A DNA stretch of 64,000 bases from Branchiostoma floridae (Eukaryota > Chordata > Leptocardii > Amphioxiformes > Branchiostomatidae): positions 10,142,601 to 10,206,600 of the forward strand of contig NC_049990.1 in assembly GCF_000003815.2 (NCBI RefSeq). The letters run 5' to 3'. The position numbers were made by a program, and so were the translations under genes. Positions 12,301-24,300 of the stretch are shown here, one piece after another. Positions within the stretch are counted from its first letter, which is position 1; every line of letters begins with the position of its first letter. The notes below the pieces were generated by a model. The model had not been told where the DNA came from, did no database searches, and saw nothing but the letters and a program-made list of their open reading frames with translations.

Positions 12301-15300
12301 AACAGGTGAGTAAAGCAACTTACTTACCTGTATAATGCCCTATCTGGTCTATAGGCAAAGGAAAGACGCCTTACTCATCTGTGCGGTGTCTTACCTGGTC
12401 TGTAATCAAAGGAAATACACGTTACTCACCTGTGCGGTGTCTTACCTGGTCTGTTATAAAAGGAAACGTACCTTACTTACCTGTATGGTGTCTTACCTGG
12501 CCTGTTATCAAAGGAAATACACGTTACTCACCTGTATGTTGTCTTACCTGGTCTGTAAACAAAGGAAATACACGTTACTTACTTGTACGGTGTCTTACCT
12601 GGTCTGTGAACAAAGGAAATACACGTTACTCACCTGTATGGTGTCTTACCTGGTCTGTAATCAAAAGAAATACACGTTACTCACCTGTACGGTGTCTTAC
12701 CTGGTCTGTTATAAAAGGAAACACACCATACTTACCTGTATGTTGTCTTACCTGGCCTGTTATCAAAGGAAATACACGTTACTCACCTGTATGGTGTCTT
12801 ACCTGGTCTGTAATCAAAAGAAATACACGTTACTCACCTGTACGGTGTCTTACCTGGTCTGTTATAAAAGGAAACACACCATACTTACCTGTATGTTGTC
12901 TTACCTGGCCTGTTATCAAAGGAAATACACGTTACTCACCTGTACGGTGTCTTACCTAGTCTGTAGTCAAGGAAACATATCTTACTCACCTGTACGGTGT
13001 CTTACCTGGTCTGTAATGAAAGGAAATACACGTTGCTCACCTGTAAGGTGTCTTACCTACTCTGTAGTCAAGGAAACACACCTTACTCACCTGTACGGTG
13101 TCTTACCTGGTCTGCTATAAAAGGAAACACACCTTACTTACCTGTACGGTGTCTTACCTGGCCTGTTATAAAAGGAAAGACACCTTACTTACCTGTATTG
13201 TTGTCATTTATTAAGAAGAGAAAAAAACAATTTGTTTGTAAATGTTAATAAAGGTACATTTTACAATTGAAATTTTCTACGTCATAACTAAATGTTATAA
13301 AACATTTCCTTTCTGTACTCAGAAGGGGAGCCCGCTTGTGCCATGTTCCAACATTTTATTAGGCTATTGATAGCATGTGGTCACATTTTACTGCACATAA
13401 ATAATGCAATTAATATAAAAATAAAATGAAAATATTTAGGAAGTGAAACGAAATACATTTTTGTATTTGAAATAAGTTTGTACACACTGTAACAGATACT
13501 CATCTAATCAAATCCTCATTGTAACAATGTTTCTGTGATAAATAAATTTAAGAAAAGTCCAGTTTGGTTAAGAGTTATTATTATAATGTAAATAGTATTG
13601 TTAATAATAAATAGCTATGTTTTTCTAGTATTGGTTACCTGCCCCTATTCAGGTTTATAACACTAATGTGTCTGAGCCTTTTGTACATTAATTGGGCACT
13701 GAGGTGAATCAATATCCAAATTTGCACTAAGTTCCTCAAACCTGGGTAATAATAGCACAGAAAAAATGACCACATTGTAAATATCAGTCAGATGATAGCA
13801 CTATGAAATGAAAATCTTCTTCAGAATTCACTCTAAAATGGTTGTATGAGAAGCTATGCTACAACAGTCCCTCCCGCGATACTTATAGAACAGTCCCGCA
13901 AGGAGGTCACATGACTAGTGCCCGCCATTTTGAATTGCTATAGTTAAAGTATGGTAGTATCGTCGCCGTACATTTTGACCAAAAACAGGGACTTAAAATG
14001 CTTGTAAAGCACGGAAACTCCGTACACATCAATGGGACACCATCTTGAACATGTTTGTGGCGGTAGGTTTAGGTGTCGTTGCGCGACGGCCGATATTTTT
14101 GTGGATATAGTGGGCATTCGCTAAAAAGACATTTTGCTGGGCGTTCGCTAAAAAGACCATCGAGAATCGAAAACTTTGATTTATGTCACTTCGGGTCAAT
14201 GGATTGACTTGAAACTCAGGATTAATACATGGGAGCACAACGTGGACATATTCCAAGCAAAAAAAATGAGATTCGTGCAGCGCGGACTTCTCTAGAGTGG
14301 GCGTTTGTGGGCATTCGCTAAAAAGACCATGCGTTGTTTCTTGACCTGGTTTAAAATTGGAGCAGCCGTCTTATCTTCAATGGAGTAGTCTTTCATAGAT
14401 ATATAGACCTTTGATTTTGAAGTCGTAAAAAGAACAAGACATCAAAGATCTCCTACCTTTGTGAAATGTGTCCAGTATCTGTGAACTTGTTTTATTCCTT
14501 ATTGTGAGTTTCTTGCATATTGTGTTTACTGGTAATGGATATTTCCCTCTGGCTCCCTTTGACCAACAGAGATGGACGATATATCATATGGCAGAAAATG
14601 GAAGACAGGAAACGAGATAACCTTTTTTGGGACCTTTGACCTAACTTGTTCCTGACTGCCTAGCATGTGGAAAACATCATTTGTTCCTGTCAATCTGTGT
14701 TTACACCATTTTCTTGTCATTTTACTGTATTCAGGTACAACTACGGAGTGTTTGGCAAGTCCATGAACCAAGAAATTGAAAAACTAAAAGGGGCCCGAAA
14801 TGAGCATTAGGTTGTTCTTTTGTCATGTGGCAAGTCTCAGTTGCCCAATCCAATGCCTGAATACCTCCAACTGTCTGGTAAATGTTTGACCAGTAAGATA
14901 ACAATCAGAAGTGCACACCTGGCTTTCATCTGCCTAATCTATGGATTACTCCTCAAAGCCCATCAGAAGCCAGTTACTGCATACATATAGTTACATCTGA
15001 AATCCTATAGCAACTGTGGATATACCTTAAAGGAACAACAATGAGGCAATATGTAAAAGATTTGCTTTCAGCATTAAGAGAATTTCTTTGCTCGCATAAC
15101 AGTAACCATTTTTGTCAGATTGCTTACATGATACAGACACGTTTTGATAGCAACAACATCTCCAAAGTGTAAGTCTCTTTAGTTATTTTTTACATACCTT
15201 TAGGGACCGTACGGCATTTAGCGAGGGGGGAGGGCCGGTCGCCAGGGGGGGGAGGGCCAAGCAAAAAAATATTTTGCCAGGGGGAGGGCCAAGCAAAAAA

Positions 15301-18300
15301 AAATTGACTTGGGGGGAGGGCCAAGCAAAAAAAAAAAAACTTGGTCTGCCAGCAAAATATGTCCCTTAAAATCCAAGAAACGGCGTTTCAGAGGGTCAAG
15401 ATTTCAAAATTTTTCTGGACCTCTGCAAGGGATCGCCGATGGTTGGCGCTCGGGACACAGTGAAAATGCGAAAGGGAGGGGGCGGAGCTTATGCATGACG
15501 CCCTCGAAAACCCTTTTCACTTACAGAAATGTTATTAAACTCTAGATTAATCTGCCAGCAAAATTTACCCCTGTCTTATTGCCCTCAAAATGTAAGAAAT
15601 TGCGTTTCAGAGCTAGAGGGTAAATATTTGCAAATTTCCCTGGACCCCTTTTGACGTGACCGGCCTCGCGCCTTTGATGACCGACATCTTGATAATGTGT
15701 TTGGGGGGGATTTAATTTGTATTTCTAAATTGAAATGCCATTAAAGTTAGCTTTATTTGTCAGCAAAATATTTCCCTCAAACTGAAGGAAATAGCTTTTA
15801 AGAGGGTCAAGATTTCAAAATTTTCCCGGACCTACCTTGCGATTCTTCGTGCCTTTGGCGCCGGACATGGTGTTCGGAACGACTCGTTCTCAAAAACTTG
15901 AAACCCACGTATTTTTTTTTTCATAGAAATGTCATCTAACCAGCAAGTTTTCCCATAAAAAAAGCAATGCAGGAAATCGTGCCAAAAAAGCGTGGCATTT
16001 CTAAAAGATCTCCTGCAAGTCTGCGTTCTCACGCCCGCCGGCGGTTAGAGAGAGGCGACCGGTCCGACCCCGCCGTGGGAAAATCAGCGTCACGCGTCGG
16101 CGCCCCCTCCCCACTATAGTTTTGCTTAGTCGAATCGTGCTGTCGTTTTGGTTTTCATTTTTCCCCCCGATTTTCCGTAAGAACCACAGAACCAAGAAAA
16201 AGTTCAAAATATATGTAAATTGAAAATAGTTTCCGGCAAGCCGCTCAGGTCCGCGAGCTTGCAAATACGTAAATTTAGGGCGCGGGGCGCGCGCCGCTTC
16301 GTAGCGCAAATCTACTAGAAATCCAGATACAAATGCTTTTTAGGTGTTGTTTTAATATCAAAACAATGAAATAGCTTCTATAAAGCAGATATTTATCCCT
16401 CTATTAAGCAGATATTTCGAGCCATTCTGTTTTCCTTTTTTACTAGGGGTCAGAGAGATCTGCTTCTCGATGAAAATCATGAGTATGACGCAAAGCACAT
16501 TTCCAAATGGGAGCGCAGTGTTTTATTGGCGTCTTGAATATTTTTTTTTCAAAGTTGATAGGAGGGGGGAGGGCCTAGCAAAAAAATATTTTGCCAGGGG
16601 GAGGGCCTAGCTAAAAAAAAATTACCTGGGGGGAGGGCCTAGCAAAAATTTTTTGACCCGACCCTCTGGCGACCGGCCCTCCCCCCTCACTAAACGCCGT
16701 ACGGTCCCTTAGAATGATAGGGAGTTAGGATATCATATTGGTAAGGTGAATCTAAGGTATGTTCATTGTTTGCACACGATTTAAAGCCAATGTTTGAAGT
16801 CTGTTTAATGAAGTTTTCTATGATGTTTTGAAGGCAAGAAGTTTCAGGTCGCTAAGTGCTACAAGCAAACTTTCTTGACTTTGAGAGCAGTGTAATTAAT
16901 ACACAATGTACCAGCTATCACTCAGGGCATCAAATACCTAGTCTGGGTGTCCTCCTTATTTAATAGTTTGCCAGGGCTCCCATACCCCATTTGATATACT
17001 AACAGGTTCAATAGTTGCCTTGTTAGTTTACTGGGGCTTCAATGCTCCCCCCTTAGCAACTGGCCATGGTTGCTAAGGGGAAGTTTAGGAGTGCCGGAAG
17101 ACGGCAGATGTTATCCTGACTGCAAAATATGTTCTGCAATTTGCAGCAGAAAAGAAATCAAAACATACAAATAGTTGCAGGCTACAAAAAAAATTATAAT
17201 ACTGCCCAGAGGAATTTGTCCTTCTAACTGGAAATCCATTCAGATAGTATTTTTGATAGCCAAGTAGCAGCCCTGGGTGCAAATTTTGAAATAGATTTAA
17301 AGGTGACAACTTCTGTGATACATGGAAGGAAAGATTCACAGGGACGAAGATAACCTGTTATTTGGTCACCATAGCAACAGGAAGTCCTGAGATTTAGGTC
17401 AGTAAACTCGTTAACATGAAGGCTCACTAATCTTCCTAATGTGTTTTTAATCGTGCTAATTGTTATGTACCTGTTCCAGGCTTGAGAACTCAAGAGATAA
17501 AATATGGTGCCTTAAGGCCTGTGACGGTAATAACAGATTATTTTGTGGTTTGGGGGAGTCAGGTAGGTCTGTATGTTTACAGAGTTGGATATTTGAAAAA
17601 ACTCTATTCATATGCTATTTATGTAACACCCCAAGACAATTCTTTATCTAGAATCTACAGATATTTTGGCTTTTTACATGGACTGGATAGATCAATGGAA
17701 AAATTATCTTGAGAAATTTCTGAGACACAATTTCCTTACCCGAGACGATAATGGTGAAAAAAGAACGAAAGTGATAATGAATTTATGATTACCAATTAGA
17801 CAATAACAGTAGGTTTATGGAACTTAAAAACCTTAGATTGAAGTCATATTTGCATGCACATTCTACAACACTGAGGTATGAGTTTTCTCGTGGTATTTAT
17901 TGATTGATATTGATTTGTATGTATTGGAATGGCCCCTACTGAAGCATCTCTTGTAAACTAGTCTAACTGGTAATTGAAATTTGCATGTAAAGCAGCAAAG
18001 CTCCTAACCTGACCCTCCTCTTATGTTTGAAAGTGGAATAGCCTGGAGAAATGTTGTACCATGTTGTCATGGTAACCTCCCAAACAGCCACAGGTGTAAT
18101 CCTTGATCCAGGCAAACTGTCATAATGTTGTATGATAAATTACTTTAGTTGCATTCATTAAATCACTGTTTCTACTTTTGAATGATCACTGTACTTGTTG
18201 TTATAGTCTTGAGAAAAGTTGTTAAAAACTTCCAAAAACATAAACATATTCAATTTCATGTTTTTACAACTTGAATAAACAAATTTGCAATGCCTGATGT

Positions 18301-21300
18301 ACAATGGCTATCTTTCAAATCAGAATAAATTCCAAGGCAAGATGTGTCTTTTGCCTGTCTCAGCATTGCTATGTACAACATGCATGCAGGCAGTTTTATG
18401 ATCTACTTGTTATTGAATAATCTCCTAGCTATGGTAAAACTGAGTCTTTACTATTTGACGTTTGGGTTCGTTGACAAGAAGGCTGAGTCTGTTCTTTTGA
18501 TCTCTTTGTACAAACACTACTAATCTGAGTAGTTTATGTTCAGAAGCACCTATTATTGACAAGTTTCCATGGCTGCAGTAAAAGGCTTGTAGTACTTCCC
18601 TGGGTACTTCATGCTTGGTTTATAGGCATGTAGTTGGCTAGGAGACAGGTCTGTACTGGAATGGCATCGCCTTGTTTTTGCCCCGAGCTGGTACAGAGTG
18701 ACTTGTGTGTGGCACTTACAAGTCTAGCCTTAGGGGCAGAGACAACCCAATCCTTCTGAGAAAGTGTTCGCCATGAGTGGGGGTTACAGGACAGCTATAA
18801 GGAGACCATATATTCCCGCAGTGGTGAGTCGAAGGATTTATGACCTGCAAACCTAAGTTATTAAGGGTTTAGTTTCATACTCATGAGCTTTGTTACAAAA
18901 TGTTTACTTTGTGAATTTGGTTTAAAGGGCCTGGAAAAACTGTTTTCTTTTTAGCATTGGCTGTTTTTCTTGTAAGAAGAATATGATTCAACCATGTCTT
19001 ATGGATTTGCCACCCAGAGGTTTTACAAGGTTTGACTTCAGGCCTGACTTTTGGCAATAGGTCAGACCAATAACAAAACATACATTGTAGCTACCCAAAT
19101 CCAATCAGGCCAAGATTTTACATGTCGTCAAGTTTTCTATGGTTATAATTGGCTTGTGTAGTCAACAGTGAATACAGTAAATCCTTAGATGTTCTAGTTA
19201 GAATGTTATCAGTTATCCTTGAATGTGTTACTGTAAGAAAGCAAGAAAGCTCATGATAAGTCATACACATAGTTTCAAGCTTTTTTTCCTTATTGTTCCT
19301 GATGATGATGATGATGATGATGATTGTTCCTTATTGGTTCTAAGGTATAAACAGTCTTTGATATATTTGGCTATTTATACACAGTAAGGGTTATCGCCTC
19401 CCAGAATGTAGTTGAATTTATCTATCAAAGACAAATTCTTTAGAGCAAGAAAAAAATGTAAACAACTTTATCATCATGTGTTTATCATTATATCGTGAAC
19501 AATCCATAAAACAAACAAAGTGGCAACAATGGAGCGATACAAGAACTTTGATCTAATCAATAAGTGTGCACTACAGGAAAGTCCACTGGAATAGTTCTCC
19601 TTGTGTCAAACTCATAGTCTTGCAAAACAGTTCAGTCCTTCCCGCACCTGTTGAACAGGGTCATTATAGTAATAGCAGGACACTCCCCAGTGCATCCTGA
19701 CAGACATCATTAGGGCCCGGCAAATCGGCCCATTTTAGAACAATACCCGGAGATTTACCGACAAAGGGACATGTGGCAGGGAATGTGCCAGGGAACGTCC
19801 GCAGGTGCCATGATTGATGATTGTTATTTTTTCATGGCCTTTTTTCTGTCCCGTTTGCAGTTTCATTGACTGTGGAGCCATGGAGGAGCCGTTTTTGCAG
19901 TGTATTCCTATAAGGATTGAACCTCATGTATGTGTATTAGAAGTATACTAGTGGTGGAAATGAAGGTGTTAGAGAATGATAGGAGACTGTTGGAAGGTGA
20001 GGAAGCATGGTGTTAATGATTTGGCAGGTGTAATCTTTATGTCCCAACATGATTGTATAGTAGTTAGTACTCTTACTAGCTGGGTCATAATTCTTTTTAC
20101 TCCACAGCCGAGAAATACCCCCAGCACTCCATTCATCGGCAACACACAGACTGTTCTCCACCAGCCGGATGCCTGGGAAGCCGGGGCACGGCGAGAACGC
20201 ATCCACACTGCCCCCTGTAGTGCGACTCGCCGAGTCCCCACGGCACGGACCATGCCCGGCGCGGTGCGCAGCACCCCCACGGTCCCCAACCGGGTACCGA
20301 CCAGTCACAACATCAACGCTGAGACGTTCCGTAGACCACAGTGGATACCAGCTTTGAATGCATGGGTACCTGAAAATAAACAGGTAAGAAGAAGTCTTAG
20401 AGTGAAGAACTTGATGTCCTATTTGTTTTTGTTGTTGTGTGTGTGTTTGTCGGTATAAAGAAAAGTTTTGGTCTGCAGGTAGCTGCTGTAAGCATAACCT
20501 AGCCATTTCCTTTTTAACTGCAGTTGCTTATGTTTCTTTTCTACGGGATGTTATAAACAGAAAGTAATAACTGGCTTGTCATGACTTTTGTTGGCATAAT
20601 AGGTTACAGAATTCAAGAAAACTTGACTGAGTCAATTCCTAGTAACAACAGGTGAAATTCATGCCCAGCTTCGCTTTGATCGTCTTAGCACTTTAAGCCA
20701 TATTGACTTGTATTGATTGAGGGGATTTAGAGAATTAGGGGCTTATGTAAACTTGCTAAGTTTAAAGGTAGAAGAATGCATTGTGAAATATAAAACGATA
20801 AAACTTGTTGCTACAAGTAAGCATGTAAACTCCAGCAAAAATTTTAGATTAGAATGTTACAAATACTATTATCATAGTATGATAGTACGCCTATAGCAAA
20901 ATTGTAGTTTCAGTGTTTTGGAAAAAAATTACCGTTTCGACAATAGAAAACAAAAAGTTAAGCATATCACAATGTCTTCATTATAAAGAAACAACTGTAC
21001 AATTTTGGACATTTAGCTGTTTGATAGAAAAGTAATCTTCCTTTTCTGACTGTCCTCATGTATTGCTACAAAAAAAAGTTTTTTGGAAATATTTCTGACA
21101 GGTTGTTGGCCACAAAAATAAGAAGTTACAGTTGTATGGATTATATCCTTGTGTAACAGCATTTAGCAGCTTGTGGATGTAACCACTTTCATTTCGTTAC
21201 ATTGTAATTTGTTTGTATTACCTCCACTCCAAAGTGGTCACACAATGGCCAGGATACGCTCACCTGACCCCCGACCCATGACGGCTATCGTGTTCTCTAC

Positions 21301-24300
21301 GGCGCGACGCTCAATGGGCGGGGACAAAGGGTCCGGGGTAGGGCGTTTGTTTGGAAACACCTCCTGCATTGTGGAGGTTTATTCTGTGGGAGTTAGGGTT
21401 TCACAAGGAAAAGAGGATGTGGTCACACTGCCTAACAGTATTAGACATGGTGCAGTGGTAGGGTTATTTTGGGATGTAAAGTATAAAGGTAGTGTTTGGA
21501 TAAATCTTCCACCTGTTTAGCCACTTCTTTTACCTACCACAGGTAGGGAGCCAGACCAGTTTCTCTGTAATAAAAGTGTCCACTGTCAGTACTAGGGATA
21601 CTGTAATTCATTAAATTCATTTGCTAGATCAAAATTTCATGATCTTGTATAAACATACTTTTGCAATGGTTTTATTTCACAGTCGGAGGGAAAAGGAGGT
21701 TTTCACGATGCTTCAAATTTGAGGTTTAAACAGTTCTATAGTACAGTCTGATTATACATTGGAAATCATTATTTGCGGTACAACTTTGCAGTGGACAGGT
21801 AACTGCAAAAATGATAAAACAACCACAAAATTCAAGATTTACGATATCTTTGAGTTTATTGTATAAACTCTAGCAGCAAAAAAAAGAATGTTGAGAATGG
21901 TGGTTAAAAAATTGCAAAGTTTAAAGATAAGGCAAACAAGTATGAACTCTTCACACTCTTGTCCTACTTTCAGTTTTCCCCTTTCAACATCGCTTCCACT
22001 TCGGTCTTTATTATGTTAATTTTTCAGGTCCACACACCCTTAAATTATCGAGTTCTCTGTATGCGATACAAAAGCCTGATAGAGTTTTGATAGCCTCTTG
22101 AGGTGTCCATGGTAACAACCCCTTCATATCAGCTGGTACCAGCATTTATGAGCACTTAAGTACGGCAAAATCTGAGCATTCACTGCATTAAAACACAACT
22201 AGAATACAACCATGTATGGGAATGTAACTTAAAGATATTATGTAGAGTCTTGCAGCAACCTTTTTCAAAGGCTCTGACATGATCCATACAAAGTTTTGAC
22301 GACATGCCTTTGTTATGATCATTGGCATGTAACGGGGTCCCAACCATATGGCACTGAATGACCATTGTGGGTGGTGCATTTCCATATCTATAAGAGCCTC
22401 AAATGGCTGGAGTAGGACGTGTATTATTGCTGAGTGGTGGGCCAGGTTCAATTGCAGCAGGATTGTATACGTGGACATGTAGGTTATGAACTAACACTGA
22501 TAATCATGGATGGAGGTTTTAAGTATGATATAGCCACTATCATCAGGAAGAGATATGTGGGAGAGGTAGGTCACAGTGTTTCCAATCTCCAAGCAGATGG
22601 ATCGTAACGTATTAGGACTGCTGGGATTCTAATGAGTGTCAGAAAAACCCAGCTGTCTGGAAATGTTACAGTCTTCCACCTAGCTTCTGCTTGGAGGTAA
22701 TTTGTGTTGAGTTGTTTGCATTGTGCAAAAGTGACACACAATGTTTAGCATAGATGTTTGGCAATCATAAATCTACATTGCATCTGAGAATGGCAGCTGT
22801 ATTTTCAAGTAAGCTAATTTGTCATCAAATCAATGCATCACTTCATTGACTATACATATNNNNNNNNNNNNNNNNNNNNNNNNNNNNNNNNNNNNNNNNN
22901 NNNNNNNNNNNNNNNNNNNNNNNNNNNNNNNNNNNNNNNNNNNNNNNNNNNNNNNNNNNTGTACCTACTTTTTGTGATGTTGATATTCTGGTTTTCAGAG
23001 AGAAAAAGAGTCTGCTTACATCAACTTTGTGGGTGCTGTTAGCTTGCTGGATAGGGGGATCTATCATGAGGTGAGAACATCAGTTGCTATAATCTATACC
23101 CTCTTCCATTCTATTACAGCAACCATTGTGTTAACAAGTATCACCACAGTTATTCTCTTGGTCTGTCCATTATTTGATAGAAACAACTGCATGTACATGT
23201 ATGTACTATGTACGTTTATGAAGATTAGACATGCAGGTAATAATATATGCCAAAAAGCAGTTACTCAAGCAACTGGATATGATTTCGGAAACGGTCAGAC
23301 GTTTCAGACAACCATCCGGTGTCTTTCGTCAGTGTCACTGGAGAAATCTTGTTGGAGAGAGTTTATATTATGTACTACGTATCTCTCTTGCAACCTTGCT
23401 GTAGTGTGTGGCTGTCCTTTCTCCTTTACAGCAAAGCTGTTGTACATGTAATCAAAGTGCATGCATACATTTGACATACCACTTACATGTAGCTATGGTA
23501 CGTTAAGTTATTTTGCTTGTCTGCTTTCTTTCAGGAGCCCAACTTAGAGGGAAGAGAACCACCACAACCATGTCCAAGATTTATGACGTAGGTTTAAATT
23601 TTGGTGTAATAATTGACTTTGGAGATGGCAACCATGTTGATGGTTTCCAAGTGGTGCCAAAATTTTTGGAGGAATGTTATACATTAGAAGAGTATGTGGA
23701 TGTAGGGGTTAAAAATGTCAAGAGAATGTCAATTATGAGTATTGAGTAGCTTTATGGCAGCCTGTGTTGTTGTATTTTAATGAACATATAATATGATATA
23801 ATTTGAATGTTTCAGCCACATGACGCAGTCTATGCCCATCGGACCCGTCAATGCTGCTAAGTCTGTGAAGAGGATAACCAGTAAGAGGTCGCCGACGATT
23901 CCCAAGACTCCCTTTAAGGACCGTAGGAGAGAGGACCTGCTACCAAAATCACTAACCAGGCCTCCTCAAAGTGAGCTTCAGTTCTGTGATGATATGATAC
24001 ATAATTTAACACTTTTAGGGATCACCAGACTTTTTGTGTCATTGGGACACAACACTTTATAATCCATAGGACTAAGGGTCCGTCCCGGTGTAGTTGATCA
24101 AACCAAGTAGGACTTGCATTAGATAGCCTCCTTGATCAAACCTGTAACAGTCAGTCTTAAGCAGATTGTACTTGTTGTACAGGTGTGTTATGCCTTGAAG
24201 CAGTTTATTGGTTTTGCAAAACAAATAAATGTGTGTTATGCCTTGTGGAAGTTTATCTGTTTTGCTGAAGTACAAGAGGCAAGTAGATTCAAACCCGGGC

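Larger units (their letters stand above)
10127..14333. mobile_element. Foldback element: 4.2-kb near-perfect palindrome
   Basis: The left arm (10131 to about 12318) and right arm (about 12322 to 14328) are reverse complements over their whole length with almost no spacer. In one stretch of 75 codons mirrored at 10203-10430 and 14029-14256, the two arms differ at a single residue. The ends are GGTCTTTTTAGCGAATGCCC and its complement. TTGTTTCTTG flanks the element on both sides (10117-10126, 14334-14343), consistent with a 10-base target duplication. A 10-base duplication and long inverted repeats point to the foldback/MULE type (inference). There is no transposase. The arms differ mainly in minisatellite copy number and a small indel near 11035/13410. 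Confidence 0.85.

Noticed and set aside
11520..13120. Long repetitive reading frames (242 and 261 codons) with a 17-residue repeat
   Set aside because: They arise because the minisatellite unit is 51 bases; they are mirrored in both arms of the palindrome, read on opposite strands, exist in two frames at once, and have no protein-like initiation or flanks.
11281..13200. CRISPR-like array appearance
   Set aside because: The units are contiguous 51-base tandem repeats with no unique spacers, in an animal intron.
21244..21337. GC-rich open segment with ATG and possible donor, as an extra exon of the EF-hand gene
   Set aside because: Its donor would leave phase 1, whereas the next exon (22999) needs phase 0, and exons 2 and 3 already join in phase without it. 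It could be a first exon of something else, but nothing supports that.
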